DNA from: Desulfovibrio sp.
GTDB taxonomy: Bacteria > Desulfobacterota > Desulfovibrionia > Desulfovibrionales > Desulfovibrionaceae
DNA length: 64,000 nt
NCBI GenBank assembly: GCA_031272715.1
Contig: JAISTH010000009.1
Coordinates: 1-64,000 of the forward strand
Reading direction: 5' to 3'
The position numbers were made by a program, and so were the translations under genes. A model generated the notes under the pieces. The model did no database searches and was not told the DNA's origin. It was given only the letters and a program-made list of their open reading frames with translations. Below are positions 1 through 9,500 of this stretch, piece by piece (positions within the stretch are counted from its first letter, which is position 1; each line of letters starts with the position of its first letter).

Positions 1-132
1 TGTAACGCTTCGCAACATACCTCACGATATGCCACGCATACTGCAGGCTCGCTTGGTGGCTAGCCTTTAGCGAGACAGGACTTTCACCTGTGACTCACGC
101 CAACTTCTTGGCGCACTGAAACTATCGCACAA

Positions 133-297
133 ATGAAAAAATTACAATATACGAATTCGCACTTCTTTACATCGGATGCCGTTGACGCCATCGCACTCGT
201 CATCGATAACGAAAAAAGAAGAATCGTCAAATATAAACATTTCACGCTAAAAAAGGAAGATGTTCTTTCGGTGGAAGAACCATCACGTGTCGACTGA
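133..297 (+). CDS. small ORF, 54 aa (MKKLQYTNSHFFTSDAVDAIALVIDNEKRRIVKYKHFTLKKEDVLSVEEPSRVD), unknown
   Basis: Hand-translated ATG..TGA in an AT-rich stretch; no homology recognised. Confidence 0.3.
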   Translation: MKKLQYTNSHFFTSDAVDAIALVIDNEKRRIVKYKHFTLKKEDVLSVEEPSRVD

Positions 298-619
298 CAT
301 CTCCGCAGTTCACACGCATGCAGGGCTCATGCTGTGAAACATCCAAGAGCAAACGTCCTCTTCCCCTGAAAACGTCTGATCATCAAAAGGCAACGTCCTC
401 CGTTCTTGCACACTCCATGCGGCGGCATGTCCCCAAAGGCGCATGCCGCCGCCCTTCCCCTCGGCCCGCACCCGAACCGCCACGTCCAGCCATGGACAGT
501 GCGGCACCTTTCTGCTAATCTTGGCGACGATGCCCACTTCCTGTCCACTGCGGCCAGGTCTCCCCGAACCAGGCTCCACCGGGACGACGCGGCCGCCCAT
601 GCCGTAAACGAGGTGTGAA

Positions 620-1522
620 ATGCAGATGCGAAACGTGATTACCTTGGAGAGCCTCGGCAGACAGACCTGCCTCCTTCTGGTGAAGCAGGTGCTGGGCATC
701 AAGAACATCAAGTCCAGGGACACCGTGATGGAGGGGCGCACGGCGCTGCTGGTCTTCGCCAACCACTCCCTGCCCGAACGCCTGTGCGTCAGCGCCGCCG
801 TCCGCCAGATGGGCGGGGTCCTGGTCTACGAAGCGCCCAACCCCCTCTGGAGAACTGAACTGGAAAAATTCCAGCGATCCCTCCTCCCGGTCTTCAGCTA
901 CTACGTGGACTGCCTCTACTGCTACGGACTGCCCGTCACGGATTGGATGGACAACCTCCAGGGACTGGAATTCCCGATCATCAACGCCGGCTGTTTCAAC
1001 GCCCACCCGGCCCACGTCCTCGCCGACGTCGCCTGCATGCAGCGTATCGCAAAGGACGTCTCCCGCGTCACCGTCGGCTGGATCGGCTGTCCCAACGGCT
1101 CGATGCATTCCGCCATCGTGGCGACGACCATCTTCGGCTTCCGCCTCAAGATCGCCACGCCGCCCTCCGTGGACACCACCGATATCCGCAATTTCGCCTC
1201 GTCGAGGCAGGCGTCCGTCACCTTCGTCGAGGATCCCCGCAAGGCCGTGGCGGGAGCCGATTTCGTCATAGCGGGCTATGGGGAGAGTCTGGACGAGGAG
1301 GAGCGGAAAAAATGGATCGTCAGCACCGCGCTGCTGCAGGAGGCCGCCCCGCACGTGAAGCTGCTGCTGGGCGCATCCCCTGGCAGGGCGGTCCCCGTGG
1401 ATGAGGGCCTGCTCGCAAACCCCGCGTCCCTTCTGTCCCGCCAGGCGGAAAACCGCCTCTGCGTGCACAAGCGCCTGCTGCGCTGGGTCTTCGAGAACAA
1501 CGAGGTGTCTTCCAACGCATAG
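620..1522 (+). CDS. divergent aspartate/ornithine carbamoyltransferase-like protein
   Basis: Overall ATCase/OTCase pattern (VMEGRTALLVFANHSLPERLCVSAAVRQMGG; PIINAGCFNAHPAHVLADVACMQRI) but the canonical STRT and HPxQ motifs are altered. Confidence 0.6.
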   Translation: MQMRNVITLESLGRQTCLLLVKQVLGIKNIKSRDTVMEGRTALLVFANHSLPERLCVSAAVRQMGGVLVYEAPNPLWRTELEKFQRSLLPVFSYYVDCLYCYGLPVTDWMDNLQGLEFPIINAGCFNAHPAHVLADVACMQRIAKDVSRVTVGWIGCPNGSMHSAIVATTIFGFRLKIATPPSVDTTDIRNFASSRQASVTFVEDPRKAVAGADFVIAGYGESLDEEERKKWIVSTALLQEAAPHVKLLLGASPGRAVPVDEGLLANPASLLSRQAENRLCVHKRLLRWVFENNEVSSNA

Positions 1523-1676
1523 GCACGCGGCCAAGACGGAACACGGCGACATCCTTCGCCGCAGGGCTTGTGTCCAGACTGCGGCGCGCGCCCCGGGGCG
1601 CGATACATCCGATTTCCTCCCGCCTCGGACGGAGGTTCGAAGCGCAAGGAACAAAGAAGCTCTTCGGAGGCATTCC

Positions 1677-2417
1677 ATGCTCAAACGATGCTGTCTCGCG
1701 ATCCTCTCCATGCTGTTGTGCGCCTGCGTGGCGGGAGTCGAGCAACGCGGCATGCAAGGCGACGCCTACGTCTCCACGGCGCGACCGAACATCTCCCTCC
1801 AGGCCAAGGACATGCCCCTGATCACCGCAGGGGAGGGCACGGCCATGCCCTCTGCCAGCGGAGCCCTCGGCGGCCTGCCCACAAGGGTCTGGATCGCCGT
1901 GTACGGGAAGCCCGAGCCCACGGCGCCCCTCGCCATCGTGGCCCACGCGGAACTCCCCGAGGGATGGTACTGGGACGGCTCGCTGCGGCGTCCCTTCAGC
2001 GTGGACGAATCCGTGGAAGTCCTCGGCGGGATCGAGTTCCAGGCCTGCACCTTCCTCGTGGACACCCCCAAGGACCTGCTGGGCGACATCGTCGCACGCC
2101 GGGGCGGCGGAGGGGAAACACCGACCCGCTGGCTCGTGAGGGCCTTCGCGGCACGCCAGAACTTCACCCTTGCCAAGCTCATCCTGGAATACCGGGAGCC
2201 CGCTCCCGCGGAGTTTGCCGACCTGCCCTACCTGCCCATGGGCCAGGGAGACACCCTCACCGCCTTCGAACGACGCGCGCGGGACTCCTTCGCCGTCGGC
2301 CCGGCGTCGACCGGCGCCCCCATAGTGCGGCACGGCCTGCCGGACGGCCTCAGATGGCGATACATGGACGAGAAGTTCCTCGGGACCGCATCGCGCTTCG
2401 ACCCGCTGGGCCGCTGA
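1677..2417 (+). CDS. putative lipoprotein (DUF4851-like)
   Basis: ATG with lipobox-type signal MLKRCCLAILSMLLCACVAG; internal start of ORF 1401..2417. Confidence 0.55.
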   Translation: MLKRCCLAILSMLLCACVAGVEQRGMQGDAYVSTARPNISLQAKDMPLITAGEGTAMPSASGALGGLPTRVWIAVYGKPEPTAPLAIVAHAELPEGWYWDGSLRRPFSVDESVEVLGGIEFQACTFLVDTPKDLLGDIVARRGGGGETPTRWLVRAFAARQNFTLAKLILEYREPAPAEFADLPYLPMGQGDTLTAFERRARDSFAVGPASTGAPIVRHGLPDGLRWRYMDEKFLGTASRFDPLGR

Positions 2418-3097
2418 TGTCCCTGCACGACGACGGCGACGGAGCGAGGCCCCACCCTCTGGCCGGACTTCCGGTCCCTTGGAACGTCCGGGGACCGGAG
2501 GTTCGGAGCGTCCCCGACGACGGGGAATGCTTCCGCCTCTGGGACAAGTACGCCATGCTGCCGAACGTCCGGCGACATTCCCTCATCGTGGCGCACATAG
2601 CCACGATGCTGGCCGAACGGGCGTTCGGGCGCGGCATGCCGGTGGACGTGGCAGAGGTGCGGGCCAGCGCCCTGCTCCACGACATCGCCAAGACCTACTC
2701 CGTCCTCCACGGCGGCAGCCACGCCCAAATCGGAGCGTCCTGGACCGTCATCGAGACCGGAAGCCGCATCCTCGCGCAAGGCGTGATGATGCACGTGTTC
2801 TGGCCCTGGAAGCTGCCCGACGACGCCACGATCTGCTCCCTCCCCCTCTTCGTGCTGTACGCCGACAAACGCGTGCGACACGATGTCTGCGTCAGTCTGG
2901 ACGAACGCTACGAGGATCTGCTGGTCCGCTACGGCAGGACGGCCGAGGCGAAGAAGGGCATCCTGCGCGCATGCCGCCAGGGGAAGCGCATCGAGGACCT
3001 CTTCGCGGAACATCTCGACTGGTCTCCCGACGACATCCCATGTCCCGAGGGGATCTTCGACCAGCCATGCGTCACGGCTCCGGGGGGCGAGGCTTGA
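2417..3097 (+). CDS. HD-domain phosphohydrolase
   Basis: ALLHDIAKTYSVLHGGSHAQIGA HD motif; start overlaps preceding stop (TGATG). Confidence 0.75.
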   Translation: MSLHDDGDGARPHPLAGLPVPWNVRGPEVRSVPDDGECFRLWDKYAMLPNVRRHSLIVAHIATMLAERAFGRGMPVDVAEVRASALLHDIAKTYSVLHGGSHAQIGASWTVIETGSRILAQGVMMHVFWPWKLPDDATICSLPLFVLYADKRVRHDVCVSLDERYEDLLVRYGRTAEAKKGILRACRQGKRIEDLFAEHLDWSPDDIPCPEGIFDQPCVTAPGGEA

Positions 3098-4014
3098 ACA
3101 TCCTCCTGATCGCCGGCGGTTGGTCCCCGGAACGGGAAGTGTCCCTGTCCGGCGCCGACTGCATCGAAAAGGCCCTAGTGGAACGAGGGCACCGGGTGCA
3201 GCGGTTCGACCCCATGACGGACTTCGACCGCCTCGTCGAACGTTCCCGCGGGCAGGATTTCGCCTTCATCAACCTCCACGGTTCCCCCGGGGAGGACGGC
3301 CTCCTCCAGGCCATGCTGGACCGGGCCGGCTGCCCCTACCAGGGAAGTCCCCCCGCAGGATCCTTTCTGGCCCTGAACAAGGCGGCGGCCAAACAGCTCT
3401 TCCGCAAGGCCGGGCTTCCGACGCCGGACTGGGAGTTCCTCCCGGTCCCTCCCGATGCCACCTGGCAGCCCAGAATCCCCTACCCGCTCTTCGTCAAGAG
3501 CAACACGGGCGGGTCCTCCCTGCGACTGGGCAGGGCGAACGACCGCGCCACACTGGACCGCTCACTCGCGGAGATATTCTCGGCAGGGGAACAGGCTATC
3601 CTCGAGCCGGAAATCCCCGGACGGGAAGTCACCTGCGGCGTGCTGGGGGACGAGGCCCTGCCCCCCATCCTCATCGAGCCTCTGGCGGGGGATTTCTTCG
3701 ACTACGCCAGCAAGTACCGCAACGGCGGCGCCAGGGAGACCTGCCCCGCGCCATTGCCCGAACCCGTTCTGGAACGGGTGAAGACGCTGGCCCTGGAAGC
3801 CCACGTGGCGCTGGGACTCGACGGCTACAGCCGCAGCGACTTCATCCTGCAGGAACAGGGAGACCTGACGCTTCTCGAGGTCAACACCCTTCCCGGCATG
3901 ACGGCGACAAGCCTCGTCCCCCAGGAGGCCGCGGCCGTGGGGATGGGATTCGGCGAACTGCTGGAGCGCCTCATGGAACTCGCCCTGTGGCGGAAAAAGG
4001 ACGCCCGGCCCTGA
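3094..4014 (+). CDS. ddl: D-alanine--D-alanine ligase
   Basis: GGWSPEREVSLSGA, LHGSPGEDG, GYSRSDF, LLEVNTLPGMT motifs. TTG start at 3094 or in-frame ATG at 3067. Confidence 0.85.
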   Translation: MNILLIAGGWSPEREVSLSGADCIEKALVERGHRVQRFDPMTDFDRLVERSRGQDFAFINLHGSPGEDGLLQAMLDRAGCPYQGSPPAGSFLALNKAAAKQLFRKAGLPTPDWEFLPVPPDATWQPRIPYPLFVKSNTGGSSLRLGRANDRATLDRSLAEIFSAGEQAILEPEIPGREVTCGVLGDEALPPILIEPLAGDFFDYASKYRNGGARETCPAPLPEPVLERVKTLALEAHVALGLDGYSRSDFILQEQGDLTLLEVNTLPGMTATSLVPQEAAAVGMGFGELLERLMELALWRKKDARP

Positions 4015-4263
4015 CCTCCGCCCCATGTCACGCCCACCAAAAAAACGTCCCTGCAAAGCCGTCTTTTCACAGTGGGTGCCGCAAAACGGCTTGAATGCGG
4101 CAGTCTTTAGGTGTAGATTTTCTTTAGATTCTTGGGCGCATGCGCCAGGATGCGGCGCATGGCCGATCCGAAGCGAATGTCGCGGGGACGGGGCATGTTC
4201 CTTCCCTGTCGCGATCCGCAACGGACGGCCACATCCCATCCTTCAATTTTGTCGAGATGAGCC

Positions 4264-5508
4264 ATGAAATCCGAAGCGAAGTCCTTCGACACCATCGACT
4301 CCCTCCCGAAGCCGAAGTCCCGCGGCGGCGTCAGCCTGCGACTGGTGGCGCTCACCGTCCTCGTGCTGGGAACCGTCGGCGGAGCCGCCCTGTGGCTGAC
4401 CCGGGACGAACCGACCCGCGAGGAAGTGAAAGAGAAGGTGGTGTCCACCATCGACAAGGCCACGGAAGGGACGCCCCTGGCCACGCTGGGGACCGCGCTC
4501 ATGGGGAAGCCGCCTCCGCCCCCGCCCGCACCGTCCTCCTCCTCGTCATCGCCGACCAACCCGGCCGCCAAACGGCCCAGTTCCCCGGGAATCTTCTCCG
4601 ACAACAAGGTCCAGGGGCCCGTCGAGCCTCCCATAGATTCCCTCGTGCAGCCGAATTCCGCCCAGGCCCCGCGCCCGGGAGGGCCAAGCCCCGACGGCGT
4701 CTTCCAGACGCAACAGCAACCCGCCAAGGTCGCCAGCGATTCGACGGTGCGCCCGGACTTCATCGAGGATCTGGCCGCCTATCTCGTCTCCCACTACAAA
4801 CCGTCCCCCAGCGGAGGCACCCTCAACGTCTCCGTGCAGGGCATCAACCAGCGATACGGCACCAAACTCACGGGACTCACGGGACCGTCCGCGAAGGACC
4901 GCGCCTCCGTGCTGCGCTATGTCTTCCACCCCGCCATGATCCAAGGCCTCTACGCCATCTACGTGACACCCTTCCTCAATGCGGTGGACCGGGAGGTCGA
5001 GGCCAAAAAACTCCCCCCGACGCAGGCGATACAGGTACGCAAGGCGCTGGCGGGACGCTGCGTCACCCTTGCGGCCGGGCTCGAGAGCATAGCCAAGACG
5101 CCGGATCTGGACGCCCTCATCAAGGATATGGACCGGGCGGCACAGAACGCCGTGGAAGCGAATTCCAAACTCACCGTGGCCATGTTCAACCTCGACCAGC
5201 TCCGGGAGGCGGGGACCGTCAAGGCCAACCTGGACGCCCTCCAGAAAGAGGTGGACACCTACGGCGTGCAGTACCGAAACGCCCTGGAACAGCGCGAAGC
5301 CTCCCATCGCAGCCTGGTGGCCGCTCTGCGCAAGAACAACCCCTCCGCGCTGGACGACGACACCCTGCTCTTCCTCGCGCTGTGGGTGGATCGCAGGAAC
5401 AAGGGACAGTCCCCGTCCGAGGCGACGGCCGCCGTCCAGGCAGCCGCAGGCGTCCTGAGGGATCTCTCCGTCCGCTGCACGCAACCCACCGTGCCGAACG
5501 CCCAGTGA
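4264..5508 (+). CDS. single-pass membrane protein with Pro/Ser-rich linker, unknown function
   Basis: N-terminal TM segment (LRLVALTVLVLGTVGGAALWL) and low-complexity PPPPPPAPSSSSSSP. Confidence 0.55.
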   Translation: MKSEAKSFDTIDSLPKPKSRGGVSLRLVALTVLVLGTVGGAALWLTRDEPTREEVKEKVVSTIDKATEGTPLATLGTALMGKPPPPPPAPSSSSSSPTNPAAKRPSSPGIFSDNKVQGPVEPPIDSLVQPNSAQAPRPGGPSPDGVFQTQQQPAKVASDSTVRPDFIEDLAAYLVSHYKPSPSGGTLNVSVQGINQRYGTKLTGLTGPSAKDRASVLRYVFHPAMIQGLYAIYVTPFLNAVDREVEAKKLPPTQAIQVRKALAGRCVTLAAGLESIAKTPDLDALIKDMDRAAQNAVEANSKLTVAMFNLDQLREAGTVKANLDALQKEVDTYGVQYRNALEQREASHRSLVAALRKNNPSALDDDTLLFLALWVDRRNKGQSPSEATAAVQAAAGVLRDLSVRCTQPTVPNAQ

Positions 5509-6053
5509 CTCCCGTCCTGTTCATCGGGGGCATCCGCAGCGGAAAAAGCGGTCTCGCGCTGCGCTGGGGGGCGCTTCAGGGGCCCAGACGCCTCTTCGTG
5601 GCCACCTGCGTGCCCGAGGACGCCCAGATGCGGGAAAGGGTGCGCCGGCATCAGGAAGAACGAGGGACGGCCTGGGCTTGCATCGAGGAGGCGCTCCACC
5701 CCGAGGAGGCGCTGACGCGCCACCTGCGGGAATCCGCAAATCCAGAGGACGTGGTCCTTCTCGACTGCGTGAGCCTCTGGATCGCCGCAATGCTCTCAAA
5801 CGGCCGGAGCGAGGACCTCGTCCTGAAGAAGGTGGAGAGCCTCGCCGCTTGCATGTGCGCGCTGGACGCGGCCGCCGCCCTGGTGACGGCCGAGGTCGGC
5901 CAGTGCCTCGCCCCGGTCTCGGAACTTGGCCGCCGCTTCCAGGACACCCTGGGAGCGGCCAATCAGATCCTCGCAAAACGGTGCGACACGGTCGCCCTCG
6001 TCCACTGCGGACTCCCCTTGACGCTCAAGGGCCGTCTGCCGGAGATCCCATGA
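5505..6053 (+). CDS. cobU: adenosylcobinamide kinase/guanylyltransferase
   Basis: FIGGIRSGKSGLALRWG P-loop, VATCVPEDAQMRERVRRHQEER, VTAEVGQCLAP; GTG start overlapping previous stop. Confidence 0.8.
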   Translation: MTPVLFIGGIRSGKSGLALRWGALQGPRRLFVATCVPEDAQMRERVRRHQEERGTAWACIEEALHPEEALTRHLRESANPEDVVLLDCVSLWIAAMLSNGRSEDLVLKKVESLAACMCALDAAAALVTAEVGQCLAPVSELGRRFQDTLGAANQILAKRCDTVALVHCGLPLTLKGRLPEIP

Positions 6054-6685
6054 TGCTGCCACGACTGCTCCTGTGCCTTCTGCTTGCGTTCCCCATGCCG
6101 GCACGGTCCGCCGAGAGTCCCGCCGCATGGTCCGCCGACGGTCCTGCGGCATGCATCAAGGCCATCGGGGACGCCGTGGACAGGGCCGACGTCGAGGAAT
6201 TCAAGCGTCGGGTCGACATGGACGCCATCCTCGACGACGGGGTGGAACGCTTCCTGAAGGCGGCTTCCTACCCCCAAGTTGCGGAACAACTCCCCCCGAT
6301 AGCGGCCTTGATCATCAGCCAGGCCCAGCGCAGCCCCCAAGGCCGGCAGAGCCTGAAGCAGCTTCTCGTCCAGCAGATGAGCGCCTTCATCCTGCGGGGC
6401 GTCGGAAGCGGCGCCTTCGGAGGTCGCCCATCGCAAGGCGGCAGGGACGGCATCCCTCCCCTGCTGGGCGATGCATCCATGGGACGCAAGCACATCCTCA
6501 GCATAGGGGAGGCCAAGACCAAGGGGAACGGCTGGAGCGTCCCCTTCACCGTCCGGGACGAGGGGAACGGACGAAACTACCCCGTCGTCGGCACGGTGCG
6601 ACGGGAATCCCAGGGGATGCGTCTCGTGGCCGTCGACAACATCGACGACATCATGCAGAGCATCGCCACGGAAGTGATGGAGTGA
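6050..6685 (+). CDS. exported protein of unknown function
   Basis: Signal peptide MMLPRLLLCLLLAFPMPARSA; overlaps cobU stop. Confidence 0.5.
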   Translation: MMLPRLLLCLLLAFPMPARSAESPAAWSADGPAACIKAIGDAVDRADVEEFKRRVDMDAILDDGVERFLKAASYPQVAEQLPPIAALIISQAQRSPQGRQSLKQLLVQQMSAFILRGVGSGAFGGRPSQGGRDGIPPLLGDASMGRKHILSIGEAKTKGNGWSVPFTVRDEGNGRNYPVVGTVRRESQGMRLVAVDNIDDIMQSIATEVME

Positions 6686-6740
6686 CGCCTTCCCCCGGCC
6701 GTTCCGCACTTTGCCGTACCCGCAACCGAACGGAGGCAAC

Positions 6741-7247
6741 ATGCCCAGGTCCCTGACAATGGCACTGATCATCACCGCCTGCATCCTGACAACCCAAATA
6801 GGAGCATCCACAGCCATGTCCGCAGACGCGAAAAACCGGCAGACGATCACCCACGCCGGCGACAAGCCCGACATCAAGGGCTCCGACAAGTTCTTCACAG
6901 GCAACGTGCGGATCTCCCCCGTGTTCTCCGCAAAAGGGAGCGACGCCCCCTTCGGCGCGGCGTACGTGACCTTCGAACCCGGCGCCCGCACCCACTGGCA
7001 CACCCATCCCACCGGACAGCATCTGCTCGTCGTCGCCGGCGTCGGCCGCACCGGGACGGATCAGGGCGTGATGGAGGAAGTGCGGGCCGGAGACACGCTC
7101 TGGTGTCCCCCCGGCATCAGGCACTGGCACGGCGCGTCCCCCACGACGGCCATGACGCATCTGGCCCTCACTGGCACGCTTCCCGACGGCAAGAACGTGG
7201 ACTGGATGGAACCGGTCACCGACGCCCAGTACAACGGCAGGAAGTGA
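6741..7247 (+). CDS. cupin-domain protein, exported
   Basis: Cupin motif GARTHWHTHPTGQHLLVVAG ... PPGIRHWHGA. Confidence 0.75.
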   Translation: MPRSLTMALIITACILTTQIGASTAMSADAKNRQTITHAGDKPDIKGSDKFFTGNVRISPVFSAKGSDAPFGAAYVTFEPGARTHWHTHPTGQHLLVVAGVGRTGTDQGVMEEVRAGDTLWCPPGIRHWHGASPTTAMTHLALTGTLPDGKNVDWMEPVTDAQYNGRK

Positions 7248-7302
7248 CCTTCCCGGGGATCGCCCCTAGACCGCCACACCCGGACTTCAAGGACCGCCGA
7301 CC

Positions 7303-8007
7303 ATGTTGCGCAAGCTCCTCACCCTCCTGCTCTGCATAGCACTCATGTCCATCGTGGAGGCACGGGCCATGGAAACCCTGACCGACAGACAGAAAAGCAT
7401 GGCCGCCATCGCTGCCTTCACGGCCCGCGGCGACATGCAGCGCCTCGACGGGGCGCTGAACCAAGGCCTGGACGCAGGCCTCACGATCAACGAGATCAAG
7501 GAAATCCTCGTCCAACTGTACGCCTATACGGGATTCCCCCGCAGCCTGAACGCCATCGGCGCCTTCATGAAAGTCCTCGACGCGAGAAAGGCCAAGGGCG
7601 TCGTCGACCCCGTCGGCAAGGAACCCAGCCCCATGCCCAAGGACAGGTCGAGCCTCGAGTTCGGGACGGAGAACCAGACGAAGCTCGCAGGCAGGTCCGT
7701 CAAGGGCCCCCTCTACGACTTCGCGCCCGCCATCGACCAGTTCCTGAAGGCGCACCTCTTCGGCGACATCTTCCAGCGTGACAACATCGACTGGCAAAGC
7801 CGCGAAATCGCCACAATAGCGGCGCTGGCCTCCATCGAGGGAGTCGACGCCCAATTGCAGGCCCACTTCAACATCGGCATGAACACCGGACTCACCCCGG
7901 ACCAGCTCAAAGGCATCGTCGCCATGGTGAAGGAGCGCGTCGGAACCGCCCTTGGCGCAAACGCAGAATCCGTACTCCAGAAGACCCTCGCATCGCGCAA
8001 GCAATAA
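7303..8007 (+). CDS. carboxymuconolactone decarboxylase family protein, exported
   Basis: Two CMD-like repeats (TINEIKEILVQLYAYTGFPRSLNAI; LTPDQLKGIVAMVKERVG). Confidence 0.7.
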   Translation: MLRKLLTLLLCIALMSIVEARAMETLTDRQKSMAAIAAFTARGDMQRLDGALNQGLDAGLTINEIKEILVQLYAYTGFPRSLNAIGAFMKVLDARKAKGVVDPVGKEPSPMPKDRSSLEFGTENQTKLAGRSVKGPLYDFAPAIDQFLKAHLFGDIFQRDNIDWQSREIATIAALASIEGVDAQLQAHFNIGMNTGLTPDQLKGIVAMVKERVGTALGANAESVLQKTLASRKQ

Positions 8008-8036
8008 CCGCATCGGACACGCAGCACATCACTCCC

Positions 8037-9032
8037 ATGAGCGAACGCGTCGACGCAACCGTCAACATCTTCGGACGCCCATACCAGACGGCCATTTCCC
8101 TGCTGTCGCTCCTGAAATGCAGCGGCCGGCACATCGACGTTCTCTACCTGCAATACGAACCCAAAGGCTCTCAATACGATCTCGAACCGCCCTACGCCAT
8201 CGCACGATATCTTGAAGAGTCCAAATACAACATCGTCCTGCATCAGCCTAAAATCTGGATAGAAATCGATGTCGCCGACGTCTCGAGGATGGGGGATGCC
8301 GAATACCGACAAGCCATCCGCTACCAGTACGCCTTCGAACACACGGACAAGCGGCTGCTGTTCATCCTGCACAACGACGTGATGTTCAGACGGGACTACG
8401 TGGGACATCTCATGGAGGCCATCCCGGGATTTTTCGCCGCCGGCCCCCTCGGACAATGCTGGAACTGTCCCGCAAGCAGGGAGGATCTCGTCAGGGCGGC
8501 CGGCATCCCCCAAAAGGCGTGCACCCCGGAGACGTATCTGGACTTCCGGCCGACGCCCGACCAGCTGAAGCGGCTCTACGACGCGGCTGCGGAGACAGGA
8601 TTCCCGGTCCGGCGCTACAGGAACGGCCTCGCCTCCGACTACGGCACGAACGCCCACCCCCTGCCGGAATGCCGCGTCAACGAATGGTGCTGTCTCGTGG
8701 ACGTCGGGGCGACCCGGGGACTCGTCATGCCGGAGGGGCCGATCCTGCCCTTCGGCGCCTATGCCGCCTGCGACGGGGACGATCTGGACCTCTCCGTCGT
8801 CTGGTTCAGGGAACTGCACAGACGCGGGCTTCGGGCGCGACACGCGCCCTGCGACAAGTTCGTCAAGCACTGGGGCGGGAACTTCCGCATGAGCAGAAAG
8901 GACTACGACCGCGCAGAAAGCGATGCACGGGCCATCCTGAAGAAGGGGTATCCCGAGTTCGTGGAATGGTGCAGAGACAATGGCAGCGCCCTGTTCGCCG
9001 AGAACACCCCGGCGACGCGCCCGCTGCGGTGA
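8037..9032 (+). CDS. glycosyltransferase-like protein
   Basis: VNIFGRPYQTAISLLSLLKCSGRHIDVLYLQ, LHNDVMFRRDYVGHLMEAI resembles a GT-A fold. Confidence 0.5.
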   Translation: MSERVDATVNIFGRPYQTAISLLSLLKCSGRHIDVLYLQYEPKGSQYDLEPPYAIARYLEESKYNIVLHQPKIWIEIDVADVSRMGDAEYRQAIRYQYAFEHTDKRLLFILHNDVMFRRDYVGHLMEAIPGFFAAGPLGQCWNCPASREDLVRAAGIPQKACTPETYLDFRPTPDQLKRLYDAAAETGFPVRRYRNGLASDYGTNAHPLPECRVNEWCCLVDVGATRGLVMPEGPILPFGAYAACDGDDLDLSVVWFRELHRRGLRARHAPCDKFVKHWGGNFRMSRKDYDRAESDARAILKKGYPEFVEWCRDNGSALFAENTPATRPLR

Positions 9033-9101
9033 ACGCCGCGGATCCCGCGGTCCCCGCGCATCATCGCAGGACTGCGATCGCCCCCACGGGCCGTTTCGTC
9101 G

Positions 9102-9500
9102 TCAGGCGGTCGGCGGGCTTTCCGTCACCTCGAAGGTCACGGGAACGTCGAGGCTGTTGAGGACGTAGCAGTATTTCTTGGCGAGAGTGGCCACCCGTTC
9201 GAGCACCCCGGGTTCCGCGACCCCGGCGAGACGTATGGCGATGGAACCGATGCGCAGCCGTTCCGCGTCCTTGGTTCCCGTCACCTCCAAGGTGAGTTCC
9301 CCGATCCGTTTGTGCATCTTCTTCGCCACGTGCAGGACGGCCTGCCCGAAACACGACGCGGCGGCCGCAAACAAGAGTTCGCTGGGCATGGGTCCCCGAT
9401 CGGTGCCGCCATACTGCGGGCTGTTGTCGGAGACCCACTCGTGTCCCCGGGTGGAGAGGCGGAAGACCGCACCCTCCTCGTGTCTGGCGAGCACGGGCAT
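9102..9500 (-). CDS. OsmC family protein
   Basis: GTDRGPMPSELLFAAAASCFGQAVLHVAKK; start overlaps stop of upstream gene. Confidence 0.75.
   Translation of the reverse strand: MPVLARHEEGAVFRLSTRGHEWVSDNSPQYGGTDRGPMPSELLFAAAASCFGQAVLHVAKKMHKRIGELTLEVTGTKDAERLRIGSIAIRLAGVAEPGVLERVATLAKKYCYVLNSLDVPVTFEVTESPPTA

Noticed and set aside
515-1753. Long antisense ORFs such as 515..1753 (-), 27318..29255 (+), 30612..32735 (+), 33274..36102 (+), 36555..38261 (-), 18036..19529 (+)
   Set aside because: Arg/Pro/Gly/His-rich translations opposite or out of frame with clear enzyme genes; shadow ORFs expected in high-GC DNA
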